The notes beneath the pieces were generated by a model. That model ran no database searches. It had not been told where the DNA came from and saw nothing but the letters and a program-made list of their open reading frames with translations. From NCBI RefSeq assembly GCF_001857945.1, contig NZ_CP017770.1:2108001-2172000 (forward strand): DNA of 64,000 bases, written 5' to 3'. Of the stretch, positions 1-8,004 are shown piece after piece (position 1 is the first letter of the stretch; each line of letters begins with the position of its first letter). This DNA is from Paenibacillus crassostreae. Its GTDB lineage: Bacteria; Bacillota; Bacilli; Paenibacillales; Paenibacillaceae. Made by a program: the position numbers and the translations under genes.

Positions 1-397
1 GTCTCCTTTCTGGTCTACCGTTGTGGCATTGACCTTATTTGAAGGAGCCATGATATCTGAAATTGTAAGAAGTGGGTTAAATTCAATCGATAAAGGACAG
101 ATTGAGGCAGCTAGATCATCCGGACTTAATTATATTCAGACATTCTGGCATATTGTACTCCCTCAAGGATTACGTCGAATGTCCCCACCATTGGTCAGTC
201 AATTTATTTCCTTGCTCAAAGATACATCTCTTGCTATCATCATTTCGCTCCCCGAAATCATGCACAATGTTCAAATCCTTGGAGGACAAAGCTTCAATTA
301 TGTTATCCCAGCACTTATCCTTGCAGCAGTTCTATATTTCATTGTGAATTACACCCTATCGATTATCGCTCGACGTCTCGAGTCTAAGATCAATTAA
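1..397 (+). CDS. amino-acid ABC transporter permease, C-terminal part
   Basis: The gene enters from the left edge, so only the last ~130 residues are present. It is the membrane permease of a polar amino-acid ABC importer (HisM/GlnP class). The EAA loop that docks on the ATPase is visible (EAARSSGLNYIQTFWHIVLP), followed by DTSLA, typical of this family, and a final membrane segment near the C-terminus (YVIPALILAAVLYFIVNYTL). No ATPase gene follows; the next gene is unrelated. The reading frame is open to base 2, so the true start is outside the window. The family call is firm; the substrate cannot be told. Confidence 0.88.
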   Translation, partial: SPFWSTVVALTLFEGAMISEIVRSGLNSIDKGQIEAARSSGLNYIQTFWHIVLPQGLRRMSPPLVSQFISLLKDTSLAIIISLPEIMHNVQILGGQSFNYVIPALILAAVLYFIVNYTLSIIARRLESKIN

Positions 398-578
398 CAT
401 CTGAACCTTACTTGCAGTCCGTTTAGGCCAATCATCTTTTTATCGTCAAGTTGAAGGAATGATGAATGGTCTTTGCCGGACTATTTTTCATGGAAATTAA
501 AGTGGAATGGTTGATATTTCTCCTCGCACACGCTAACATGGGTTCATTATCCTATGTGAAAGTTCAGGTGTATATACG

Positions 579-1064
579 ATGATCAAAAACGAACAAATCA
601 GAGCCTCCGAGGTTCAGTTGACTGGCATTCATGGTGAAGATCTTGGTGTGATATCAACCTCAGAAGCTCTAGCTTTGGCTAAGAAACACAAGGTCGATCT
701 GATCTGTACTTCACTTTTAAGCAGCCCTCCACCATGCCGATTAATGAAAGCTGGAGCCGCTAAGCAAGAAGTTCAGAAATCTAAGCCAAAGTCCGGCAAG
801 CAAGAACAATCTCTTAAGGTAAAAGAAATACATCTTACACCCCAAATTGAAGATCATGATTACGATACGAAAAAGAATCAAGCTTACAAGCTTTTACAAT
901 CAGGAAAAGCGGTGTTGATCGTTGTACGTATTCAGGGTAAAGAAGGCCCTAAAGCAAAAGAATTGCTGGAGCGATTACTAAAGGATCTTATCGATGTAGG
1001 AAGTAAACAAAGTGGAATCCAACTCAGCGGTAAGCAAGCTATGGTTCAGGTGAATCCATTATAA
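579..1064 (+). CDS. IF-3 paralogue (translation initiation factor IF-3-like)
   Basis: 161 residues with the two-domain layout of bacterial IF-3. The N-domain starts MIKNEQIRASEVQLTG and has PPPCRLM, matching PPVCRIM of ordinary IF-3. A lysine-rich linker (about residues 65-80) leads to a C-domain with KEIHLTPQIEDHDYDTK. It is not the usual infC: rpmI and rplT do not follow, and the conserved RFxGR segment of the C-domain is replaced by VRIQGKEGP, so arginines used for 30S binding in known IF-3 are partly missing. A MurG-type gene follows 55 bp downstream. Likely a diverged second copy whose role in initiation is uncertain. Confidence 0.8.
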   Translation: MIKNEQIRASEVQLTGIHGEDLGVISTSEALALAKKHKVDLICTSLLSSPPPCRLMKAGAAKQEVQKSKPKSGKQEQSLKVKEIHLTPQIEDHDYDTKKNQAYKLLQSGKAVLIVVRIQGKEGPKAKELLERLLKDLIDVGSKQSGIQLSGKQAMVQVNPL

Positions 1065-1079
1065 TAGAAGTTAGAATAA

Positions 1080-1102
1080 CTGGTTCACCTACGTGACCAG
1101 AA
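1080..1102 (+). other. short hairpin between IF-3-like gene and murG-like gene
   Basis: CTGGTTCAC and GTGACCAG form a near-perfect stem around a short loop. There is no T-run after it, so it does not look like a terminator. It could influence expression of the downstream gene, whose start is 18 bp further on. Confidence 0.35.
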
Positions 1103-1119
1103 CAATGTGAGGTTAACAA

Positions 1120-2193
1120 ATGTCCAAACGTATTTTATTCACAGGTGGTGGCTCTGCAGGTCATGTCACAGTTAATGTAGCTCTCATTCCAAAGTTCGTC
1201 AAATTAGGATGGGATGTATCATATATAGGCTCTATCAAAGGAATTGAATCCGAACTCATTTCCAATATCGAATCGGTGGATTATCATGGCATTTCCACAG
1301 GTAAGCTTCGGCGCTATATGAGTATTGAGAACTTCAAAGATCCCTTCCGCATTGTGAAAGGTGTATTTGAAGCTTACACGTTAATTCGTAAAATCAAGCC
1401 GGATGTTGTGTTCTCAAAGGGAGGATTTGTATCTGTTCCTGTTGTCATCGGTGCTAAGTTAAACAACGTACCTATCATCATTCATGAATCCGACATTACA
1501 CCAGGTCTTGCGAACAAAATCGCACTTCCTTTAGCTACTAAGGTATGTGTCACTTTCCCTGAAACGTTAGATCATATGAAGAGTGATAAAGCAACCTATG
1601 TTGGGGCAATTATTCGTGATGAACTTCGTTCTGGCGGTGCTAGCCAGGGATTAAGCCATCTTCAGTTTGAGAATAGTAAACCAATCATACTTGTAATGGG
1701 AGGTAGCCTAGGCTCCAAAAAAATCAACGATACGATTCGCAGGAATCTCCCCACTCTCCTTGATCAGTTCCAAGTTGTACATATCTGTGGTAAAGGTCAG
1801 GTAGACGATTCTATCCAACTCAATGGCTATCAACAGTATGAATATATTCATGATGAGCTACCCGACGTGATCGCCTCAGCAGATATTGTCGTGACAAGAG
1901 CCGGTTCTAACTCGATCTTTGAATTTCTAGCACTTCATAAACCTATGCTGTTAATTCCACTATCGAAAGCGGCAAGTCGCGGGGATCAAATATTAAATGC
2001 ACAATCTTTTGAAAAGGCAGGGTATGCAGAGGTTTTATTAGAAGAAGAATTGACCGACGAGAGCTTTATGCTTTCTCTCAATATACTATTCACCAGAAAA
2101 TCTCAAATCATAGATACGATGGCTAAACATGATCAGAGTAATACGATCAATCAAGTTATTGAACTCATACAGAACACGGCAAGAACGAGATAG
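1120..2193 (+). CDS. murG: MurG-type UDP-GlcNAc:lipid I N-acetylglucosaminyltransferase
   Basis: 357 residues, the normal length for MurG, the membrane-associated GT28 enzyme that turns lipid I into lipid II in peptidoglycan synthesis. The N-terminal loop [11 protein letters not shown] is the family G-loop in the form seen in second MurG copies of Bacillota. [13 protein letters not shown] and the donor-site region [20 protein letters not shown] are clear. A GTGAGG ribosome site precedes the ATG. It stands away from a dcw cell-wall cluster and beside an IF-3 paralogue, which suggests an extra MurG copy. A strong terminator follows. Confidence 0.85.
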   Translation: MSKRILFTGGGSAGHVTVNVALIPKFVKLGWDVSYIGSIKGIESELISNIESVDYHGISTGKLRRYMSIENFKDPFRIVKGVFEAYTLIRKIKPDVVFSKGGFVSVPVVIGAKLNNVPIIIHESDITPGLANKIALPLATKVCVTFPETLDHMKSDKATYVGAIIRDELRSGGASQGLSHLQFENSKPIILVMGGSLGSKKINDTIRRNLPTLLDQFQVVHICGKGQVDDSIQLNGYQQYEYIHDELPDVIASADIVVTRAGSNSIFEFLALHKPMLLIPLSKAASRGDQILNAQSFEKAGYAEVLLEEELTDESFMLSLNILFTRKSQIIDTMAKHDQSNTINQVIELIQNTARTR

Positions 2194-2220
2194 ATTTCTA
2201 AGATACTTTCTTCTATTGCT

Positions 2221-2262
2221 AAAAAGACGAACGCAAGGATTAACCCTGCATTCGTCTTTTAT
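2221..2262 (+). terminator. rho-independent terminator after murG-like gene
   Basis: AAAGACGAACGCA pairs with TGCATTCGTCTTT around an ~11-base loop and is followed by TATATTTA. It ends the rightward IF-3/MurG unit and, being A-rich on the other side, may also serve the leftward YitT gene. Confidence 0.8.
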
Positions 2263-2278
2263 ATTTAGATGAACTCAA

Positions 2279-3175
2279 TTACGTCCTATCCCGATAATAC
2301 GATGTTGCTCTTGTAGATGTGTTAGATGAGATGATCGCTTCAGGGTCTATCGACTTTACAAGAACTCTAAATCTTGCTTTTTCTGCGAAATGAACCTTGT
2401 ACACGATTGGACTACCCTCATCCTGTTCAATATTCTCTTCTTCTAACGACTTTTCTTCCGATATATTGGTCAGTCCCAGACGTAATGACAGAACCTGCTT
2501 GATCTCTTCATATCTACTACTTTGAACATATATAGTCCGGTATAAGGAAAATCCTCTAATCGTTAAGTGAACCATCTCAAAAGCTAACAGATAGGCAATG
2601 ACAGAATACATCGCTTGATCCCATCCGAATACAAATCCAGCCATCGTCAACACCATACAATTGATAAGCATGATAATATCATCCAGCGAGACTGGAACTC
2701 CATTTCTCCATAGAGAGTGCTCAGCCAGTTCCAATATATCCAGCGCTCCTCCATATCGCACGACAATACCGAGACCTAACCCCAACGAGACTCCACCCAC
2801 CATTGCGGCAGATAGAGAATGTTCGATTAAGGCAGGTATATGATGAAGAAAGATGGCAGTTAATGAGAATACGATCAATCCTAATACCGTCAGGACAACA
2901 AACTCTTTACGTATATGTTTGTAGGACATAACCATAAAAGGTACGTTCAACAGGAAAAGAAATAATCCTAGTCTCATCTCCGTAATATGAGCGAATATGG
3001 CTGAAATTCCTGTCATCCCACCAATAATAATCTGATTAGGCATTAGGAAAAGTTCTAAGCCCATTGATGCTAATATACTTCCTACAACGACAAAGAAGAT
3101 ATGAATAAACCAGCGCTTAATGTCATTTAACTCATAAGCTTTCCTTGATTCTAATGAAGTTCTAAGTTGTTTCAG
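2279..3175 (-). CDS. YitT family membrane protein
   Basis: Integral membrane protein with five or six segments followed by a soluble C-terminal DUF2179-type domain (about the last 80 residues). The first segment, RWFIHIFFVVVGSILASMGL, lies upstream of the first in-frame ATG at 3064, so the ATG start would cut off a membrane helix. A GGAGGAGGG ribosome site lies just before an in-frame CTG at 3175, giving 298 residues, close to the usual YitT length. GGMTGIS and LGLGLGIVVRYGGALDILE are typical of the family. The biochemical function of YitT proteins is not known. The non-standard CTG start is my inference. Confidence 0.78.
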   Translation of the reverse strand: MKQLRTSLESRKAYELNDIKRWFIHIFFVVVGSILASMGLELFLMPNQIIIGGMTGISAIFAHITEMRLGLFLFLLNVPFMVMSYKHIRKEFVVLTVLGLIVFSLTAIFLHHIPALIEHSLSAAMVGGVSLGLGLGIVVRYGGALDILELAEHSLWRNGVPVSLDDIIMLINCMVLTMAGFVFGWDQAMYSVIAYLLAFEMVHLTIRGFSLYRTIYVQSSRYEEIKQVLSLRLGLTNISEEKSLEEENIEQDEGSPIVYKVHFAEKARFRVLVKSIDPEAIISSNTSTRATSYYRDRT

Positions 3176-3257
3176 TGCAAATCCCTCCTCCTCTGCTATA
3201 GACTCTCCCTATAATGACAGATGGTTCTGGATAGCATTTTAATAGGATTCGTGTAAT

Positions 3258-4505
3258 TTAAGTTCCGCTTTCTTCTGGTAGCTTAGGGTTTACGTTCGTG
3301 TTACCTCTTCTTTTGGAATCTTTGAATTTGAATATATTATCCATAAAGTTGTATACATGCTTAGATTCTTTCGATAATAGAGGACCGAGAATAGCCATAA
3401 TTAATACATAGAGCGCTGTAAAGGATTGAAGCACAGGCATAAGGCCCCCTGCCTTCCCTAAGTTAGCCATAATAATGGAGAATTCTCCACGACCCATAAT
3501 CGTGAACCCAATGTTAAATGATTGCTTGGTAGACAAACCAGCGCTTCTCCCAGCCATCAATCCAGCTATAAAATTCCCGACCAATGTCAAAAGAACTGCG
3601 GCAAGAGATAACCATATCGCACCGAACATTTCCAGTGGATTAATAGATAATCCAAAGCTAAAGAAGAAGATAGCTCCGAAAAAGTCCCTGAAGGGTAAAA
3701 TAAGATGCTCAATTCGTTTCGCATGTTTCGTATCGGCGAGTACAAGTCCAAACAGTAACGCTCCTATAGCTTCCGCCACATGAATCGTTTCTGAGAAGCC
3801 CGCTACAAGAAATAATGAACCAAAAACAACAAGTACAAATAATTCATTAGAGCGGATATTGAGCAGCTTATTTAACAATGGGACTGCCTTTCGCCCAACA
3901 ATAATCATGAACAACATAAATCCTAGTGCTATTGATGCAGTCAGTAACACACCCCATACGCTAGAAGAATCACTGAGAACAATCCCTGAAAGGATAGATA
4001 AATATACAGCTAGGAATACATCTTCAAACATGGTGATGCCAAGAACCATTTCCGTCTCTGTATTAGCAGTACGCTTCAGATCTACAAGCACCTTTGCCAC
4101 AATCGCACTAGAGGAAATGGTTGTGATACCAGCAATAACGAGAATTTCTTCAATAGGAAACCCAGCTATTATCCCAAGTAGTAATCCCAAAACAAAGTTA
4201 ATTCCAATGTAAATGGAGCCACCTGTCACAATGGACTTCCCTGATTTAATCAACCGACCAATCGAGAATTCTATTCCTAAATAGAACAATAAAAATAAAA
4301 CACCAATACGGCCAAGCAAATCGATGAATGGGGCACTCTCTATGAACCGAAAGTCAAAATGCCAAAAGTTCATTGCATGAGGCCCTACAGCCATTCCGAT
4401 TAATATATAGAAGGGTATAACCGAAAATTTAATCTTTGTCGCAATCAGTCCTCCTGCTGCGATCAAAGCAATGGCTAACCCTACTTCAAGAATAATATGA
4501 TCCAT
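3258..4505 (-). CDS. khtU: KhtU-like CPA2 K+/H+ antiporter
   Basis: 415 residues, about 12 membrane helices, of the CPA2 monovalent cation:proton antiporter family. GRIGVLFLLFYLGIEFS, the FAEAIGALLFGLVLADT-like segment and MGRGEFSIIMANLG are typical. The gene for a TrkA-C/KhtT-like subunit lies immediately upstream with a 4-bp gap, the arrangement of khtTU, where KhtT gates potassium efflux by KhtU. KhtU lacks the C-terminal RCK domain of KefB/KefC, and this protein also ends shortly after the last helix. Role: K+/H+ exchange at the cytoplasmic membrane. Confidence 0.87.
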   Translation of the reverse strand: MDHIILEVGLAIALIAAGGLIATKIKFSVIPFYILIGMAVGPHAMNFWHFDFRFIESAPFIDLLGRIGVLFLLFYLGIEFSIGRLIKSGKSIVTGGSIYIGINFVLGLLLGIIAGFPIEEILVIAGITTISSSAIVAKVLVDLKRTANTETEMVLGITMFEDVFLAVYLSILSGIVLSDSSSVWGVLLTASIALGFMLFMIIVGRKAVPLLNKLLNIRSNELFVLVVFGSLFLVAGFSETIHVAEAIGALLFGLVLADTKHAKRIEHLILPFRDFFGAIFFFSFGLSINPLEMFGAIWLSLAAVLLTLVGNFIAGLMAGRSAGLSTKQSFNIGFTIMGRGEFSIIMANLGKAGGLMPVLQSFTALYVLIMAILGPLLSKESKHVYNFMDNIFKFKDSKRRGNTNVNPKLPEESGT

Positions 4506-4509
4506 CTAT

Positions 4510-5004
4510 TCAACCACTTCCATTCAGTAAAATTTGTTTGAATAATTTCTGTTGTTCACGTTCGCCCACAACAACCAAAGTAGATTCTGCTGGAATTACG
4601 AAATCTGGACCTGGATTTACGTGCTTGGAATGATTCTTCTCAATGACAGCAATAATCATCGCTCCAGAATTTTGACGTACATCAAGCTCACCAATCGATT
4701 TCCCGATGGCTTTATAACTATTGTCAGTTTTGTACCATTCTATAATCAGTTCATCAAATGCCATATCTACTTTCTCTAGCGCTTTAGGAACGTAAGTCAT
4801 TCCACCTACAATTGCTGCAATGACACGAGCTTCATCATCATCCAAAGAAACCATAGAAATGCTATCATCAGGATCCTCATATTCAAAATGGTACATTTCA
4901 CGTCTTCCATTATCATGAATAATAACAACTAACTTATCGCCACTATTTGTCTCGATATGGAACTTCTTGCCAATTCCAGGCAAATCAATTTCGCGTACAT
5001 TCAT
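4510..5004 (-). CDS. khtT: KhtT-like regulatory subunit of K+/H+ antiporter
   Basis: 164 residues from the ATG at 5004, which has a GGAGG site 10 bp upstream; a longer frame reaching 5115 has no ribosome site. The N-terminal half is a KhtT-type domain ([15 protein letters not shown]) and the C-terminal half is a TrkA-C/RCK-C domain ([20 protein letters not shown], then [16 protein letters not shown]). The stop lies 4 bp before the khtU start, so the two are co-translated. Known KhtT binds regulatory nucleotides at the TrkA-C domain and gates KhtU; the ligand here is inferred from homology. Confidence 0.87.
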   Translation of the reverse strand: MNVREIDLPGIGKKFHIETNSGDKLVVIIHDNGRREMYHFEYEDPDDSISMVSLDDDEARVIAAIVGGMTYVPKALEKVDMAFDELIIEWYKTDNSYKAIGKSIGELDVRQNSGAMIIAVIEKNHSKHVNPGPDFVIPAESTLVVVGEREQQKLFKQILLNGSG

Positions 5005-5161
5005 TATTAAAAACCTCCAATATTTTGTTTGAATATATATATATATAAATAGAACGGTTACATTGCTCGAAATTGAACAATATCCGCCTGCATATTTTTG
5101 TATAAAAAGTTCCAATAAATATAATGGGTATTAGGAAAGAATCTCTAAATGGGTGCTTAAA

Positions 5162-5527
5162 TTAGAGCACAGACAAATTGGCTCTGCTCACGAAAGTGGA
5201 GGTGTAGTTAATGGGGTCTAGAAATAAGCGTCGTAGTAATAACATAATGCAACGTTTAAACGGATAGATAAATGAAGGTAAATGTAACAATTCTAATAAG
5301 AAAATGTAGAATAACGGGGAGACTAACTGTGAAACAAGCTTAAGCTTTAATAAGAGTGGTGCGGATTGTCGAATAAAGGGTTTGGACATACTCAACCCCG
5401 AAGTAATTTCACTATGAGAAGATTCACTCCTGTATTCTTCATGAGAAGAAACGGGAAAGGATAGAGCTAGTACTAAAGCTAGTCCGATCGTCATCATGTA
5501 ACGAAAACATTGTTGTATAATGGACAA
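5162..5527 (-). CDS. small exported or membrane protein, unknown
   Basis: 121 residues if translation starts at the TTG at 5527, placed 9 bp after AGGGAG; an ATG seven codons earlier (5548) has no ribosome site of its own. The N-terminus is a likely signal peptide (YMMTIGLALVLALSFPVSS), and a second hydrophobic stretch (LVSPLFYIFLLELL) lies in the middle. No catalytic motif is visible and I do not recognise a family. It may be exported or anchored. It is separated from khtT by about 150 bp of AT-rich DNA. Confidence 0.5.
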   Translation of the reverse strand: MSIIQQCFRYMMTIGLALVLALSFPVSSHEEYRSESSHSEITSGLSMSKPFIRQSAPLLLKLKLVSQLVSPLFYIFLLELLHLPSFIYPFKRCIMLLLRRLFLDPINYTSTFVSRANLSVL

Positions 5528-5607
5528 ATAGTACCACTCCCTTCTCATACTGTTACTAAAATGATATCACACCTCAATTCTTATCACAAACCAGATACAT
5601 GAATTTA

Positions 5608-5647
5608 TAAAACAGACCTTCAACACATCATGAAGGTCCGTTTTACT
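5608..5647. terminator. terminator hairpin
   Basis: AAAACAGACCTTC pairs with GAAGGTCCGTTTT around a ten-base loop and has T/A runs on both sides, so it may work in both directions. It separates the small exported protein gene from the chemoreceptor remnant. Confidence 0.7.
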
Positions 5648-5652
5648 GTGTC

Positions 5653-5790
5653 CTACACTTTGAACCGACTTACTAGTTGATGAAGTCCCTCAGACAATTG
5701 GATAAGCTCTTGTGCGGAAGAGCTAATCTCCTCCATCATGGCAAGCCGACAATTACTGGGTTGCGGCTGTTGTCTCTTCGATTTGATTTA
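5653..5790 (-). pseudogene. methyl-accepting chemotaxis protein, C-terminal remnant
   Basis: Reading the minus strand gives MMEEISSSAQELIQLSEGLH followed by QLVSRFKV and a stop, the typical last residues of a chemoreceptor. Upstream in another frame is INQIEETTAATQ, the piece that normally precedes it, so a frameshift lies between. The rest of the receptor is gone. This is decayed coding sequence, not a functional gene. Confidence 0.72.
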
Positions 5791-5951
5791 CTCTTAGTCC
5801 GTGGTAATTGGCACATTAATACAAAAAAATACTTATTCAAGGATTTACCATCCGTTACTTACTTTGAATTTTCTTAATCTTTACGTTACACTGAATCTTA
5901 ATATTGCCTTTTTACTTGGAATGAATTTAGATAGAAAAGATGTGAAATACG

Positions 5952-7877
5952 TTGTCTATAAACTGGAAAACTAACAAACTAACCACTCTGGTTATTATCA
6001 TGTTGCTATTCGTAGCAAAATTAAGTCTTCTGCGATTTTTTTATTTCAGAGAAATTACCGGTAGTGGCCTACTCGCTGATACATTGTCCATCCTCATATT
6101 GGTTTCCCTACTTGACCTAATCTTGCCATCCAAAGCAAAACGGATCGTATTTTGGATTTTAAACACCCTATTCTCTGTCGTACTATTCGCAGCTACGTTA
6201 TATCAAGTTCATTTTGGGTCAGTACCCACGTATACAACACTAAGTGGGTTAGGGCAAGTTGGTCAGATTCGTGCTAGCATCCAATCCTTGATTAAACCAA
6301 TTCATTTTCTGTTTTTTACTGATCTTGCCATCGCTCTTATCTTAACGTTCATGGGTTTCATTCGTCCTCGTCGTGCGGTTTATGTGCATCGTGTAAGTCC
6401 TATATTCAGTTCCACATTTGATCATAAAAGAAAGAGACTCAAGTGGAAAATGGTTACTGCACTCCTCTTAGTCATCAGTATTAGTGGCTCAAGTCTACTA
6501 ATTAACCGCTCGCTTGGGATACATAATGAGCTTGTTCAAGCCAATAAACTTGGATTTCTAAATTATCAGGTAGCCGCAATTTTAAAGCTAAAGCAGGAAG
6601 ATGAGTCGATTACCAAAGGTAATCTCCAGCAAACAATCGCAGATGTGAGGACATTACAGTCCACTTATCCGTATATAGATGACCCCTCAGTAGCACCTGC
6701 CTCTTTCGGTTCCGCTAAAGGAATGAATGTTATCGTTATACAGATGGAGGCTTTTCAAAATTTCCCTATCCATTTGCGTCTGGGACAACAAGAAGTGACC
6801 CCTGTGCTCAATAAACTAGCTCAGGAAAGCTATTACTTCCCTTATTTCTATCAGCAAATTGGGCAAGGAAATACGTCGGATGCTGAGTTCATATCCAATA
6901 CATCCATCTATCCAACTGGAACTGATGCCATGTCTTCCGGCTTCGGAAATAGACAGATACCTAGTCTGCCAAGGCTATTAGGCGGATTACAATACACCTC
7001 TGCGACATTCCATATCAATGATGTCACTTTCTGGAGCCGCAACTTGTTGTATCCAGCCCTTGGTTTCGATCATTATTATGATAAACCTTTCTATAAGAAT
7101 GATCATTTCAATGATTTCGGTGCTTCAGATGAAGAAATGTATCGTGTAGGCGTGGAGAAGATGAAGGAGCTCTCTGCCGACAATCATCCTTTCTATACGC
7201 AGTTCGTTACAACTTCTAGTCATGCTCCTTTTGTCATTCCAGAAGATCGACGGCAGCTAACGCTACCCTCCGATATGGAAGGAACAGAACTTGGTCATTA
7301 TTTGACTGCTGTAAACTATACGGATTATGCAATTGGTAAACTTATTGATCAATTGAAGGAAAATGGACTTTGGGATAATACCGTACTTGTGGCTTATGGT
7401 GACCATTTTGGGATAAATCCGAAAGAGATTGATGGGGCTGAGATTACAGATAAACTGGGCGTTCCGTATCATAATCAGATCAGTCGCTTCAATATCCCCC
7501 TCCTTATTCATGTACCTAATCAAGGAGCAGGGAAAGTGGTTGAGCTTACAGGTGGGCAGCTTGATATCATGCCAACGGTCGCCAATCTGATGGGGATTTC
7601 ACTCGAGGAGGAGAACTTCACAACATTCGGACGCGATCTTCTGAACACAGATCACAACGTCTTCGGTATGCGTTATTATTCTCCTACAGGCACATTTTTC
7701 AATAATGATATCATGTTCGTTCCAGGTGCTGGCTTTGAGGATGGCAATGCCCTTTCCTTAAAAACATTGCAACCGGTCGAAGATATCAGTGCTTATCGCA
7801 GCGATTATGATTACATCATGTCATTGATGCAGTTATCTGATCACTATATGCAATTATTACCTAAACGCGCTCCTTGA
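5952..7877 (+). CDS. LtaS-family lipoteichoic-acid synthase-like sulfatase
   Basis: 641 residues: about five N-terminal membrane helices (to residue ~170), then an extracellular sulfatase/alkaline-phosphatase-fold domain. GQGNTSDAEF carries the nucleophilic threonine of LtaS enzymes, and HDNT-like metal-site segments appear as YGDHFGI and SSHAPF. LtaS transfers glycerol phosphate from phosphatidylglycerol to build lipoteichoic acid; paralogues act as primases or on other polymers. The start is a TTG at 5952. It stands alone between two terminators, so the exact paralogue type cannot be fixed by context. Confidence 0.88.
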   Translation: MSINWKTNKLTTLVIIMLLFVAKLSLLRFFYFREITGSGLLADTLSILILVSLLDLILPSKAKRIVFWILNTLFSVVLFAATLYQVHFGSVPTYTTLSGLGQVGQIRASIQSLIKPIHFLFFTDLAIALILTFMGFIRPRRAVYVHRVSPIFSSTFDHKRKRLKWKMVTALLLVISISGSSLLINRSLGIHNELVQANKLGFLNYQVAAILKLKQEDESITKGNLQQTIADVRTLQSTYPYIDDPSVAPASFGSAKGMNVIVIQMEAFQNFPIHLRLGQQEVTPVLNKLAQESYYFPYFYQQIGQGNTSDAEFISNTSIYPTGTDAMSSGFGNRQIPSLPRLLGGLQYTSATFHINDVTFWSRNLLYPALGFDHYYDKPFYKNDHFNDFGASDEEMYRVGVEKMKELSADNHPFYTQFVTTSSHAPFVIPEDRRQLTLPSDMEGTELGHYLTAVNYTDYAIGKLIDQLKENGLWDNTVLVAYGDHFGINPKEIDGAEITDKLGVPYHNQISRFNIPLLIHVPNQGAGKVVELTGGQLDIMPTVANLMGISLEEENFTTFGRDLLNTDHNVFGMRYYSPTGTFFNNDIMFVPGAGFEDGNALSLKTLQPVEDISAYRSDYDYIMSLMQLSDHYMQLLPKRAP

Positions 7878-7950
7878 TTTTAGCTAAGTTAGCTCAACCA
7901 TTAGAGTCATTCATATTAGATAAGCTATCTCTTCTTTAGACAACAACAGC

Positions 7951-7990
7951 CCAAACAACCACCAGTAATCTGGTGGTTGTTTGGTTCTGA
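7951..7990. terminator. bidirectional terminator
   Basis: AACAACCACCA and TGGTGGTTGTT form a perfect 11-bp stem around a short loop, with TTGGTT after it and an A-rich flank on the opposite side. It lies between convergent genes (LtaS-like and helicase) and probably ends both transcripts. Confidence 0.85.
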
Positions 7991-8004
7991 ATAATTATTT
8001 ATTT

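Noticed and set aside
579..1064. Main infC gene of the cell
   Set aside because: No rpmI-rplT follow and conserved C-domain residues are changed, so a paralogue is more likely.
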